From positions 2,530,601 to 2,594,600 of the forward strand of contig NC_060900.1 in NCBI RefSeq assembly GCF_014805685.1: a DNA stretch of 64,000 nt, given 5' to 3'. This DNA comes from Silurus meridionalis. Lineage: Eukaryota; Chordata; Actinopteri; Siluriformes; Siluridae. The notes beneath the pieces are model-generated. The model did not search any database. It had not been told where the DNA came from and saw only the letters and a list, made by a program, of their open reading frames with translations. Below are positions 36,401 through 47,329 of the stretch, one piece after another. A program made the translations under genes and the position numbers. Within the stretch, counting starts at the first letter, position 1. Each line of letters opens with the position of its first letter.

Positions 36401-36577
36401 ACAGGACAGAGCAGGACAGGACAGGACAGAGCAGGACAGGGGTCAGCATGGAACAACAAAAATCTAAATAGAATAGATTCAAAAATAATAAAACAAAAAA
36501 AGCACAGAATTCAAAAAGAACAAAAATAGATGTGCAGAGAGAATTAAAAAAGTGTGACTGATAGCAAACAAACAAAC

Positions 36578-36636
<59 letters not shown>

Positions 36637-37102
36637 AGACAGAGACACAGTGGAAAATCAACTGGGGGTCAACAGAGATTTGTGTGTGTGAAAGTGTGGG
36701 TGGGTGGGGGTGGGGGTGTGTGTGTGTGTCTGGGTGGGTCGCTGGTTGCCAGGTTACAGCACAGGGCCATGGGTGATGTATGTGTGTTTGGGGACAGAGA
36801 GCTATTTCTCTCCTGATTTCTCTCTCCCCTCCCTCTCTACTCTCACACGCCCTCTCACTTCTTTTCTCTCTTTTTCTGCAGCAGCACTAAAACCATATTT
36901 ACAGCTTGCTGCAGTTTAAAGCAGTTTAATCCCCACCTGAGAACCAGCTCTAATCACGTCCACAAACACCACACAAATAAAATACGAATCTTCCCTTTTT
37001 TAATATAAAATAAAGACAAACGTGTGCGAAAGAGAAGAACCGTGAGGAACCTGCTCGAAACTTCCGCATCAACAGTGATAAATGTGTGTCTATGTGTGAG
37101 AC

Positions 37103-37161
<59 letters not shown>

Positions 37162-37470
37162 ATCTTACCGTTCGGATCGGAACTCCGGCACGTCAGCTCG
37201 TACGTCAAATCTGATTTAAAGAGACAGAATTTCAACTCTACATGAACATCCTTCACAGTGACACACACGCTTCATCAAATATGGAGAAGTCAGTATACAG
37301 TGGTGTGTGTGTGTGTGTGTGCGCACGCGTGTACCTGTGCAGTGCTGTTGCAGGCGACGTATTTCCGCATGGAGGCCCTTCAGAGTGTTGGCGTGGTCTT
37401 GCTGCAGGAACAGCAGGTTCTTCTGCGCACTGTGAAGCTGATTTTCCAAGGTCACATTCTCGGAGGCCAT
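29992..37470 (-). CDS. ccdc92: Coiled-coil domain-containing protein 92
   Basis: Coiled-coil protein of centrosomes and the ciliary base. Three coding exons on -: 37470-37335, 37210-37169 and 30770-29992. All junctions are GT...AG and the joins restore QHCT|DLTYELT and DPN|DDGEARC; total 318 aa against 331 in human. Residues 1-50 give VTLENQLHSAQKNLLFLQQ and GLHAEIRRLQQHC. Exon 3 gives the long coiled coil (KCEKLEEQLKAKEQEN-type heptads, LEQKNAMISVLENTIRER, LEQRAGTIAFLTAQLHATKK), the DTPRRRMRKSLSQPLH motif, a proline-rich middle (RERPPIIPPI) and the conserved end AHVGVAHRIHH...KPSATDRTV. The start at 37470 is the first in-frame ATG before VTLENQ; the frame is open further upstream to a possible acceptor, so a longer N-terminus cannot be excluded. 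It converges with the prion-related gene. Confidence 0.95.
30771..32769. other. Ccdc92 intron 2, left part
   Basis: A CA tract (30775-30792) directly abuts the exon, so on - the acceptor CAG follows a GT repeat. Further small CA and TC tracts lie at 31899-31924, 32003-32045 and 32206-32230. No other gene is seen. Confidence 0.6.
32770..33300 (-). mobile_element. Interspersed DNA-transposon-like repeat with SINE core
   Basis: The left end holds GAGGGCCTTGCTCAAGGGCC (SINE core, reversed). From 32840 the sequence ACATTATGACCAGCGAAGTG and, at the right, GACCAACACAATATCAGGCA with CACAATGTTCTGCCTGATTG correspond to a dispersed fish repeat known to me by sight. A 145-codon open frame on - (33240-32803) is part of the repeat; no protein family is recognised. 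Confidence 0.6.
33301..34179. other. Ccdc92 intron 2, nothing coding seen
   Basis: A TC tract lies at 33442-33468 and an ACA triplet run (AACAACAACAACAACAAC) near 34010-34030. The rest appears unique or too decayed to assign. Confidence 0.6.
34180..34628 (+). mobile_element. Tc1/mariner-like remnant with transposase tail
   Basis: Shares CATGGGTTGGAGTGGAAGAT, CAGGCCTCCTGACCTCCCC and AATCTAGTGGAACATCTTCC with the 24036 copy. A broken frame ends QNLVEHLPRKVEVII. The right end GTGTCCACAAACTTTTGTTC is the family terminus. Confidence 0.75.
35080..36460. repeat. Purine-rich minisatellite built on AGGACAGAGC
   Basis: About 1.1 kb (35335-36440) of imperfect 5- and 10-bp units such as GGACA, GAGCA, GGGCA and TAGGACAGAGCA, with an A-rich flank (AATAGA-type units) from 35080. 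The + strand is nearly free of T in the core. A larger unit, AGCAGGGGAGGACAGAGC, recurs at 35790-35940, and AGCAAGACAGAGCAGGGTAG at 36100-36175. Long Cys/Leu/Pro/Ser frames on - are by-products. Intronic in ccdc92. Confidence 0.92.
36580..36634. repeat. (GT)n microsatellite
   Basis: Long uninterrupted GT tract in ccdc92 intron 2. Confidence 0.95.
37104..37159. repeat. (GT)n tract next to a ccdc92 donor
   Basis: On - this is a CA repeat starting a few bases after the donor GTAAGATC of the exon 37210-37169. Confidence 0.95.
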
Positions 37471-37789
37471 GATGACCAGCTCACACACGTACACGCTCTT
37501 TCATACACACACACACACACACACGCTCACACACACACTCTTCAATGCTACAAATAGAGAAAGTGGAGAGACGACACATATTTAAAGTTATGACCTTTAG
37601 ATTAAAGTTCTCCACCAAAGCCGACTCAACTATAATTTTCAGATGATATGGAGACAACGATCAAGTTTGGAATTATCTCAGAGAATATGATAAATGTTGG
37701 AAGACCTGGGACGATGTCGATATATTGGGGAAGGTCTCAGGTCTCCTCAAAAATCAAATAACAGCAGAGTGGATGCACATGGGGAATGT

Positions 37790-38275
37790 CCCCCAAGCGC
37801 ACAAGGGTGTCCACATACTTTTGGTCATACAATGTATAGTAAGAGAAAAGGTCAAAGTCATAATTGTGTGGCAACCAAAAGTTTGTGGACACCTGAGCTT
37901 TTTGAACATCCCATTCCAAATTTAATTTTAGATGTTCCATTAAATTGTTTGGAGATTTGTGTGAGAATCGTTGAGCCACAAAATTGTAGGTAAACTGACG
38001 TAGGTGAGAAGCGTTCACATTCACCCCATAGGGTTGGAGCTCTATAGCAGGAGATCTTCTATTTAAACCAATGCAAAGCATATCTTCGTGGAGATGTTCT
38101 GGATTTGTGCACAGAGGCCTGATTATGCTGGAACAGTTTTGGGTCTCCAAGTTCAAGTGAAGGGAGAATTTCATGCTTCTGCATCCAAAGACGTCCTACA
38201 CAATTGTGTGCGTTTGACTCTGTGGTAACAGTTTGGTGAAGAACCACATATGGCTGGAAAAGTCAGGTGCTTTTG
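37790..38275 (-). mobile_element. Tc1/mariner-like remnants (two adjoining pieces)
   Basis: A terminus-like GTGTCCACATACTTTTGGTC lies at about 37807. A second copy starts at 37872 with CAACCAAAAGTTTGTGGACA and runs to TGGAAAAGTCAGGTGCTTTT. The interior on - reads a degraded transposase tail (FNLMEHLKLNLEWDVQ). Confidence 0.7.
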
Positions 38276-38366
38276 TATATGTTTACTTTTGTATATGTTT
38301 CGAATAGTATTTTTAATAATAATGATCATTTCTATAAATATGGGTAAATGAGCAAATTATGAAACT

Positions 38367-38368
<2 letters not shown>

Positions 38369-38418
<50 letters not shown>

Positions 38419-38423
38419 AAGGA

Positions 38424-38485
<62 letters not shown>

Positions 38486-38489
38486 CATT

Positions 38490-38533
<44 letters not shown>

Positions 38534-38554
38534 CAGAGAAAGAGGGGAGACATT

Positions 38555-38603
<49 letters not shown>

Positions 38604-38765
38604 GGGAGACAGTAACAGAGAGAGAGAGTGGGGGGGGGGATATTTTAGTGATGTAATGTGATTAGTTTATGTTTTAATCTGTCTACATGATGAATGTTCA
38701 TCTAAAAACTAACCTGCTCACCAGCTCACACTCATCATCTATAAGTGCTTGTGTTCTCTGTGTGC

Positions 38766-38821
<56 letters not shown>

Positions 38822-38906
38822 TTAGGCTTCGTTCGGAGGACAAGTGCACTGTGAACATGTCTGAATCGAGGACACAATGAACTGATGGAATAATAAGCAA
38901 TTATCT

Positions 38907-38960
<54 letters not shown>
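38369..38960. repeat. GA, GT and CA microsatellite block
   Basis: GA repeat 38369-38640 in four runs separated by GGAGACATTT-type interruptions, GT 38770-38822 and CA 38909-38959. Confidence 0.95.
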
Positions 38961-38962
<2 letters not shown>

Positions 38963-39229
38963 CTCCTGATAGCACTATTCAACCCCATCATCCTGCTGTT
39001 CAGAACAAAAAAAGCTATGCATAGCAAATGGCAGCTTTGCAGACTGCTTGAGACGGCAGCAGAAAGAAAAACAAAAGAGAGATCTTTGAGCAGCAGTGCA
39101 GGAGGAGCAGCTGGAGAACCACCACCAGGAGCTGGTTACAGAGAGAGAGGGAGGGAGTAAACTGCGTCTCCGCATGATCAGGTTTTTACACACCTCTCGT
39201 GACATAGTCTTATAATGATCTGAAGGTTG

Positions 39230-39380
39230 TACCAAACTGTCACTGTTTGGGCCCTTGAGCAAGGCCCTTAAACCCTCAGTGCTTCAGGGGCACTGTATGA
39301 TGACTGACCTGCACTTTGACTCCAGCTTCCTAACGTCGCTGCGATATGCAAAGAAAGAATTTCACTGTGAAAAAGTGTGA
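39230..39380 (+). mobile_element. SINE 3' part
   Basis: TTTGGGCCCTTGAGCAAGGC, TGACCTGCACTTTGACTCC and AAAGAAAGAATTTCACTGTG match the distal half of the SINE at 40925-41115. The tRNA-related head is missing. Confidence 0.75.
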
Positions 39381-40669
39381 CAAGCTAATTTTCTTTTATT
39401 TCTTTAATGAGGTGCTTCCTTCACGTTCCCAGTTCAGCTACTGTACATTTGACTGAAGAAGAATAAAAACCAGAGGAAGCCGTCAACCTCGACTTGGAAT
39501 TCCTTCTCGGAAAGTTGATCCTTCTTTTACGTGTTTAGCACATAGCGTTGTATCCACCTAGCTGCTCACGCCTTTAAAAAGAGTACATACTCGTATTTGC
39601 TGCAGATCATCAGCCTACACATGACATACGTCAACATTCGAGTTAAAACCTACTTCACTTATATTAGCTGGTTAGCTTGTTGCTAGTTCATGATCGAACA
39701 CAAGAGCTAGCTTATTAGCACTTAGCAAGAAACCTCAGTTTTTAGCAGCTGCTTTACCCTGGTCAGGGTCACAAGAGATACAACCTGGATGGGGTACCAG
39801 GTTAATGAGACCCTACAACATACTCCATGACACCTAGGATAAGTAACCATGGCTAATCCATTAATGAAGCGGGAAAGGAAGCCAAAAGTTCAGAAACTAT
39901 GTGACAAAACATAGGATCAAACAAGGATCTTGGAGAATTTTTGAATGCAGTACCGTTACCGTGTCACCCGAGTATGATTACATTTTTGATTAAAAAAAAT
40001 CAATAAAAATTTTAGACACTTCAAATCAAAGATCTGCCTTGTTCTTCGTTCATGACTTCACAAGAACCAGCCGGCTTCCCAAGGCCCAAGGCCATTTTTC
40101 TTCCCACTCAGAAAGCAGGGCCAATTACATTTCCTTGAACTCCCATCCACACTAATGTTCCCCTGGGGGAATTTCTCCTCTTGGGATTTTGCTAGGTCAT
40201 GCTATGCGTGTTTGCTATGATGCTAGTTTGTGAGTTATCCTGTTTAAAATTACTACATTACTAGTTAAAACAAGCTGAAGATTTTTACCCATTGGCTCCA
40301 AGTGACCTACTTACTGTATTATGACAATGAATTTATATCAACAAACACAATTCCGTTTTAAGTAAATTGTTGCTGAATATCTTAAAACTCATTTTCAGTT
40401 GACACGTAGCCTCAAAGGATGTGCACGTGTAATAGTTTAGTCTGGGAAGCTGTCTAGCTGTCAAATTATTACACACCTTAATCACATAAATGTGCACTTA
40501 TCCCATGAGTGAGTTGATTAGAGACTCTAAATCAGGCCGAAAATCTCTGCAGTCTGAATTATTCGGTGAAGATCGTCCTCCTCCTCCATCCTTACACTCC
40601 CACTTTAATACTGATCAGAAGATCTAATAAATGCGTCACAATTAGACGTTCAGAGAATACAAAAGAGGA
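39381..40669. other. Noncoding DNA, no gene seen
   Basis: Probable ccdc92 5' intron or flank. No exon, RNA gene or clear repeat could be supported here; base composition is ordinary. Confidence 0.5.
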
Positions 40670-40702
40670 GTATAGCCGCAAGACAAGGACTTGCGGCTAT
40701 AC
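40670..40702. repeat. Perfect 13-bp inverted repeat with 7-base loop
   Basis: GTATAGCCGCAAG (40670-40682) and CTTGCGGCTATAC (40690-40702) are exact complements around the loop ACAAGGA. No U-run follows and no gene is attached. Confidence 0.95.
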
Positions 40703-40754
40703 CAATAATTCACCTTTTATACTACTAAAATTAAAATAGAAAAGAAAGAAATAT

Positions 40755-40820
40755 CGAAATTATTTAACTGTGCAGTTAAAGGTTAAGGGTCTTGCTCAAG
40801 GGCCCTGCAGTGGCAGATTG
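40755..40820 (-). mobile_element. SINE core fragment
   Basis: GTTAAGGGTCTTGCTCAAGG followed by GCCCTGCAGTGGCAG is the SINE core in reverse. Confidence 0.65.
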
Positions 40821-40924
40821 TAGTACTCGGTTTTAGACTGAGGACACAGACAGTGAGATAGCAGAAAAGGCTAATTTTACCATCATGTGAGGATTTGTTT
40901 TAGGGGTAGCTCGTGTCTGGTATA

Positions 40925-41115
40925 CAGCGGTAGCTCAGTGGTTGAGGCTCTGACTTACTGCTTGGAAGGTCGGGGGTTAAGCCCCAGTATTGCCAGGCTG
41001 CCACTCTTGAGCCCCTGATCAAGGCCCTTAACCCTCTGTGCTGTAAGGGTGCTGTATCATAGCTGACCCCAGCTTCCTAACATCAATGGGATATAGAAAG
41101 AATTTCACAAAAAAC
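40925..41115 (+). mobile_element. tRNA-derived SINE with A and B boxes
   Basis: GGTAGCTCAGTGGTTGAGG is a clear A-box region and GGTCGGGGGTTAAGCCCCAG a B box, at tRNA-like spacing. The core TGAGCCCCTGATCAAGGCCC and the tail AGAAAGAATTTCAC follow. It is the best preserved copy in the window and shows the family derives from a tRNA. It is not a functional tRNA gene: no cloverleaf 3' half is present. Confidence 0.85.
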
Positions 41116-41345
41116 AGTACTGAATCATGGAAATGTGCCAAAGGAAAAAATACAATTATATAAATATATTATATCGATCTTCATGTAGTGCATCTGGTTC
41201 ACCTCTAGAGGCCTATATTCGCATCTCACGACAGTGGCCCGTAAGCCGGAAAAACTATCGGTATAGATTTTTGCTGATAGCCGATTGCTAGAACTATCGA
41301 CTATCCGCAAAAATCCATACCGATAGTAGAGGTGCCAATTAATCG
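41115..41345. repeat. Unclassified interspersed repeat (copy 2) ending in a 32-bp inverted repeat
   Basis: Shares CAGTACTGAATCATGGAAAT, CACCTCTAGAGG and ACAGTGGCCCG-type motifs, in order, with 1360-1625. At its right, 41254-41285 and 41296-41327 are complementary over 32 bp with three mismatches (ACTATCGGTAT...GATAGCCGAT), with a 10-base loop. Confidence 0.75.
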
Positions 41346-41703
41346 GTCGATCTCTAATCATTACACACTGAGAACCTACACAGCACCAACTGTGGCCTCA
41401 GAGTGGAAAGAGATGGCTAAATATGAATACAAGACGCTGCTGGAACAAGTTTACCTCACCAGAGATAAAGCCGGTTGGGTAGGAACTGTGCTGATTCAGG
41501 AAGGCAGCAATCTGTCTCATACGCTGGACAGGGACAGTGGGAAGAACAGGAAACTCAGCTGGGAGGACATATGGCAGAGAAATACAAGCCAAAATGACTT
41601 CCTGCTCAGTTCAACATATAGGGGAAGATCTATAGTGTTTGTTGCTTTTAGATTCAAACAGATTCTCCAAAAGTCAGTTTTCGCAATGTTTCGAAAACAA
41701 TGA
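41332..41703 (+). other. 123-codon open frame of unknown origin
   Basis: Starts inside the repeat end. Part of the frame (SEWKEMAKYEYKTLLEQVYL, KLSWEDIWQRN) has balanced protein-like composition. No start context, splice sites or family could be supported. It may be a piece of a retroelement; a chance frame is equally possible. Confidence 0.25.
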
Positions 41704-42239
41704 CACGTTTTCGTTGCCGCGATCTTTCAAAAAAGCAGGAAAGTAAATAAACGAAAGGCGGAAATTACCCAGGTCGAAGCTTCTCACGTTTTGCTTGTGC
41801 GCAGTACAGGAACGTAAGCTGGGGTTTTTTTGCCGTTTCGGTGTGGCAATTTTGGGTAATGACTTTTTTTTTTTTTTTTTTATGAAAACGCCGTTTTGAA
41901 ATATATGCGGATTTGTGTGGACGTAGCCTTTAAAAAAATGTTATAATAATTTTTTTTTTATTCTTTATTGTAGAAACTGAATTGGGTAATTGTATGGAAA
42001 CACAAATATTTTTCAATACAACAATATAAATGTTGTTTTTGCTTCCCATACTAATCATATTACCAGGTCATATTCCATAGTTTTTAATGCTTTTCCAAAA
42101 TCCGTAGGAACCCTGAAACTACACCAGATTGTTCACACACCTTTTTCTAACCACAATATAAATTGAAAATTATTTTTATTCACAATTTCAACTGATGATG
42201 CTTATTTATCTTTAATGGAAAAAACAGTACGCTTCCACA

Positions 42240-42365
42240 TTTTACATTTACAGCAATTAGTATTATTCATACAACTATGCATCAATGGGATTAAGGGCCT
42301 TGCTCGTGGGCCCAGGAGTGGCTGGGATTTGATCTCATGACCTTTGAATCACTAAGCTACCAACT
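42240..42365 (-). mobile_element. SINE fragment, reversed
   Basis: ATTAAGGGCCTTGCTCGTGG, then GGGATTTGATCTCATGACCT and AATCACTAAGCTACCA, is the reverse complement of the SINE core, B box and A box. Confidence 0.75.
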
Positions 42366-44258
42366 TTTATCTGGGTGATACATGGCTTAGCACACTTTTT
42401 ACTCCTCTTTCCATTTGGGTCTTTCCTCATCTTATGCAACTCATTGCTGTGTCCTTTGTAGCTTCCAATCCTCGACCAAAAAAACAAAAGACAATGTCTA
42501 CACGTACACACACTGTGAGATACGCTAGTGGATCTTTTATTTGCGCATTTGAGGACAGTGTCATCATGCTCTTCTCGTTTGTCCAGCAGTTGAGCTCACA
42601 CTTAACAAGACGTTCGACAGCTTTTCACTCTTACATCATCATCATGAATAAAACATCTGATCTCACCCTGGTGACTGCTAAATAACAGACACACACACAC
42701 ATTAATAAATGCCATGCTTGTAAAATATGATAAAAACGGCTAACGCTAACAAAACGGCTAACGCTAACAAAAATAAAACATAGACTTTATTATTAAGGAG
42801 CCATATTTGCATGCGATGTAAGTGCTAGAGCTGAGCTGCTCCTGACGTTGATGTATATCCGACACCCTGGATGGTAAAACATCCGAGAGCTTACTGAAAC
42901 ACAAGCGTCTTCCCATCACCGGCCATGATGTCATCACATTTAGCAGTTCTGTTGCAGCAAGAACCCACACGGCTCCCAATGGGACAGTGATTCACAGATG
43001 GCGCTCAGGCTATTAGCTTCCCTCATTGTCTACGGAGATCGTTTAAAAATCGACTGGCCAGTCGTAAAAAAAAAAAAAAAAGCCAATAGCTGTAACGCAA
43101 TATGCAGAACACAAAGTCGTTTCATCATCCTCTGCATCCGAACATACCATTGGTCGGTCCTGATGGTCTGATCTAGGAGAGTCCTGTCACGTGCTGCACG
43201 GCACAATTGATCAGAACGATGAACAGTATCGCAATTAAGCGTCCATTTCGAGTAGAAGTGTGTTCCAGAAATGTGTCAAGATGCCGATACGTCTTGTAGA
43301 ACTTGCAGTTTTGCCTGCAGGCGACACTTTAGGATGCCACTCGGGTGTAATGTTAGCCAGGAACTAATGAGTTGTAATAAAAAAAGTGAAGTGCTAACAT
43401 TACCGAGAGTTCACAATACATACAAAAACAATAGCTAGCTAATCATAAAACTATTCAACTATTAACTGCTTTTTCATTTTGATTTTGGTACTGGGTTTAG
43501 AACTCACAACCTTCTGATCATGAGTCCAAAATAACTCCAGAGCCGAACCAAATGTTGAACAAATGGGGGTGGGAATCGAGCATGTATCAGAAGCACATGA
43601 GTATCAAATTTATCATCAACTTCACTTACCGTAAGACTGAAACATTAAACTTCCAGGACTCGCTCGCTCCCTTAGAAAACATTTGTGGACAAGCTGAAAC
43701 ATTAAAGTGCAGGTGCGGGGAGTTTGGGCTGACCTGACCTGACCTGACCTGACCTGATGATGTTCTTATCTGATGGAGAAAAATACAACCTGCCACCAAC
43801 CTGCAGGACGAACAAACCTTCGAACTCTCCAGCTGAACTGCTTTCTTTCTTTTGGCTCCTTCAGTTCTCCACCATCTTCTGATATGCTCCTTCAATACTC
43901 CACCTCCTTATTGACTCCTTTACTTCACCATCTCATTTTCTGTCACTTCTCCCACTCCTTTTTTGACGTTTCACCTCTCAATTTCTTCTCCCATCACTCC
44001 CCTACCTTCATTGTTCCTCCTTCACATCTTCATCACGTTCCTATTTTCTTCTTCGTCACTTCTCTAACTTTGTTTACACAAAACACAGTTTGCAAAAAAA
44101 ACAAGTTAATTAATTAATAAAAAGAATACACTATTTTTTTTTATTCCTTTTATTTATTTATCTCCTTCTTTCTTGATTATCTCTCCCTCAATTTCAGTCA
44201 TGACATTGTCTGTTTCTGAGCTTTGGTCTATTTCAGTCTGTGCCCTCGAGACAGATTC

Positions 44259-44261
<3 letters not shown>
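42366..44261. other. Noncoding DNA with small repeats
   Basis: Contains a direct repeat of AACGGCTAACGCTAACAAAA at about 42736-42775, a GACCT pentamer run (43727-43756) and a pyrimidine-rich stretch 43840-44060. No exon was recognised. Confidence 0.55.
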
Positions 44262-44307
<46 letters not shown>

Positions 44308-44325
44308 CTCCCTCTCTCCCTCTCC

Positions 44326-44356
<31 letters not shown>

Positions 44357-44434
44357 AGACCATGCAGCATTTCCTCTTCAGCATTAATAATCAATGAGTT
44401 ACAGCACCAGAGGAAAGTCTGAAAGCTTTGCTTA

Positions 44435-44485
<51 letters not shown>
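44262..44485. repeat. (TC)n and (CA)n microsatellites
   Basis: TC-rich array 44262-44357 with CTCCCTCTCC interruptions, and CA 44438-44485. Confidence 0.93.
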
Positions 44486-44486
<1 letters not shown>

Positions 44487-45199
44487 ATATACGCATACTG
44501 ACACACAGTGCTTTGAAAAGCAATCACGGTACTATCCAAAGCCTACTATAGAAATTTCTGCCCATTTCATTAAGTCAGCAATAAATCTATGGTCACCTGG
44601 CGATTAGGAATAAAAGCAAGTAAGAAAGCTTTAGCCATACGCCAACACTATTCAATCTAGAATATAATTAACACACACCTGCTTTGACAAATGATCAGCT
44701 TTAGTCTGTAGATGTGTGCATATTAAAGTACATTAGGTATAAGCTTTTTAAACGGCTCAGGTCGATACTTTATTGTAATAATTTGCCCTTGGTTCCACTA
44801 GCATAATATTTTACCCTTCGAAGTACAGGTACACAGGCATGCTGACAAAACTCGTAACAAACACTTTGCATGAATCATGTCTACGATTTGGAGATTCCAC
44901 AACAGACGAGATGTACATTAGCATTGTTCATGGGCTGAATGTTAGCCATAGGTCTCAACAAGAAGAATCCAAAATGTGCTACCGGGTGTCGCTAGACTCG
45001 ATCAAACCCAGTTTACATAAAAAACACTGACTTAGATTAATAATAGATGAACTTTTAATATCCTGAATAATATTCCTAATATAAATGGGGTTTTAGAGAC
45101 GTTTGACATTAGCATTAAATAACAATAATAAGAAGAATTAGCAAATAAAACAATTTAAAAAATGCACAGAAGCTACAGAAAGAAAAATTTCCCATTCAT
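44486..45199. other. Noncoding DNA, nothing seen
   Basis: AT-rich with no recognisable repeat or exon. Confidence 0.5.
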
Positions 45200-45320
45200 T
45201 TACATTTGCATTTATGGCATTTGGAAGACACTTTTATCCACAATGACTTACAGTTATCTCAGTTATATAGCTTGAGGGTTAAGGGCCTTGCTCAAGGGCC
45301 CAGCAGCGGCAAAAGTTGGC
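45200..45320 (-). mobile_element. SINE fragment, reversed
   Basis: CATTTACATTTGCATTTATG, then GGCATTTGGAAGACACTTTT and GGTTAAGGGCCTTGCTCAAG, match the tail and core of the family in reverse. Confidence 0.8.
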
Positions 45321-46235
45321 CAGGAAAAGTCGATACATTACTGATGTTTATAAGTAAGCCTTTAACCATGAACCTGCTGTTAACGTTTCTGTGTTTAAGA
45401 ACTGAAACTTAATTATTAACATCAGTTTCTTTTGTGGACGAGAAATTATACTGTTTTAATCTATTTTATTCTCAAACAAAGCTAGACTAAATTGGTTGTG
45501 TGATATTTACATTTACAGTATTTTGCATATTCCCCTGTCCTGTAACCTGTGCAACACCTTACTGAATTTTCTATTCTGTGATTAAGAGTCCAGTGTCCAG
45601 TGTCAGTGAAAGCCATCCGCCATTTTTCCTGACAGGGACCTGGGATTTCTCAGCAATACGGCAACAATAGAGAAGCTGATGAGGGAATGACCATTTGTAG
45701 CTGCTATAACATAAATGTTCCACAGCAAAAAATGCAACTCTAAAAGGGTTAAAAGGTCAGAATATAATAAACGATAATAAAATCACAATCGTAAGCAATC
45801 TGCTGTGGTATAAGCGGAGTGAAACACTTTCAGGGTGCTCTATCGGTTTAAATTAATTAACGTTGTATTGGTCGCATCGACTTAGCGTCATCACATCCCA
45901 TCACAACTTAGATTTTTTTCCTTTCGCAAATGCTTCGTTCCGCACAAAAACCAGAAGCGCAAATGTTGCACCATGTTTCATGCAAGACAATTTTTCCACA
46001 TACATGGGATGTGCATATTATAATAATATTATACATACTATATGATTTTATTATTAATTGAATTATTACATATGTAATGAAAATGTCCCCATAATACAGA
46101 ATGAGAACTTAATTTAAAAAAATTAAAAATTTTGGCTGAAACAAGTGCAGAAAAATGGCACAATTTTTACAAAACGGTCATTTATATTTATATGCGAAAG
46201 TCAACAAAATGAAAATAATTTTTTTTTTTTCTTTC
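45321..46235. other. Noncoding AT-rich DNA
   Basis: No gene is seen. Short frames have no family motif. Confidence 0.5.
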
Positions 46236-46295
46236 TGTGCAGCCCGGTACCAAATGATCCACGGGCCCAATGTTTGGGGACCCCTAGTGTAACAC
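46236..46295. mobile_element. hAT-like element terminus
   Basis: CAGCCCGGTACCAAATGATC followed by CACGGGCCCAATGTTTGGGG and ACCCCTAG resembles the CAG...GGTTGGGGACCCCTG end of a common fish hAT family. The partner end was not found. Confidence 0.5.
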
Positions 46296-46902
46296 TTATT
46301 TTATTTATAAAACCGTTTTTTGAACGAAATTGTTGTTTCAGATCAACACACAGGATTATGCTAGAAACTTGATTGCCGTGATTGGTCAGATACCGTGACC
46401 TAATTTGCATATTTGGTATTATATATATGTAGCGGACGAGCGGCGTGTTGCGCAGTTGTGTGTAAAAAAGCAGCAAAGGCGCATCGTTTATTCTGAACAG
46501 CAGCTGCATTGCGGACATGAACAATTCAATAACATCCTATGATAAATCCATGTTCATTACAATGTTTAATTCTTTTTTTTTACAAACGACCGTCGGAACG
46601 GCGGAGTCCCATTCATCACCAATGACAACCATTTTGACAACTCAACTAGTGTAAAGCTACAACAATAAACCCTCTCCTGGGGTAAACACAGGTGTAGGAG
46701 AAAATGTATGTATTAAATTAAAAAAATTTGGGAGCTATTAAACACGTATTCGAGTGTTTTTATCAAGCACACGGTTTTGTATTAGGGTTGCCACTGCGCA
46801 CTTTATTATGGCAGGCAGGTGCAAAAAGATCGAATCTTCCGGACCGGAACATATCCCTCAAAACATCAGTTCCACCCCTGGGTTGTGTGTGCGATCACGT
46901 AC

Positions 46903-47110
46903 CTTCAGTATTCACGGTGTAGCAGTGTGTGTTTCCAAACACGCTGCGACATATTGTTTATTCCCATCCTCGCATTATTATCCCCGGATTTCTGGATCCC
47001 TCCGTGCGCGTCTGCATCTGCGCCTGCGTCCGTCTTTCTCCGTCTCTTTCTCTCTGACTCGGTCTCTCTCCCCTATCACCCGGAGCAACGTGACAATAAA
47101 GCAACGCATG
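46903..47110 (-). promoter_or_regulatory. Candidate minus-strand promoter and 5' noncoding exon of ccdc92
   Basis: On -, GGTTTCCCAGCATGCG (a Staf/ZNF143-like TCCCAGCATGC motif, about 47106-47121) is followed by a CpG-containing GA/GC-rich stretch and ends at the donor CTGAAG|GTACGTGATC (exon end 46903). Strand and position fit a first exon of ccdc92, 9.4 kb before its coding start. No transcript evidence is available, and another gene could own it. Confidence 0.4.
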
Positions 47111-47329
47111 CTGGGAAACCGAGTACAACCCCCCCCCTAGCTAGCAAAGAGTTTGCTACTAAATTCTTTCACACGCTTAGCTTCTCATAAACAGTTCCTC
47201 CACAATGCAGCAAAGCAAGTCTGGGTTTTTGAAAGACACGTCCATGTTCCTTTAGTTTCTAAGCAACAAACTCGGTCATTGAACGGTCATTTGTCCAAAC
47301 AAATATATGAGTACAGATGATCCATTTTC

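Noticed and set aside
35330..36575. 338-codon Cys/Leu/Pro/Ser frame and shorter partners on the minus strand
   Set aside because: Artefact of the AGGACAGAGC minisatellite, intronic in ccdc92; composition is fully explained by the repeat.
40928..41000. tRNA gene
   Set aside because: A and B boxes are present but the sequence continues as a SINE and no acceptor-stem partner or tRNA 3' half can be folded.
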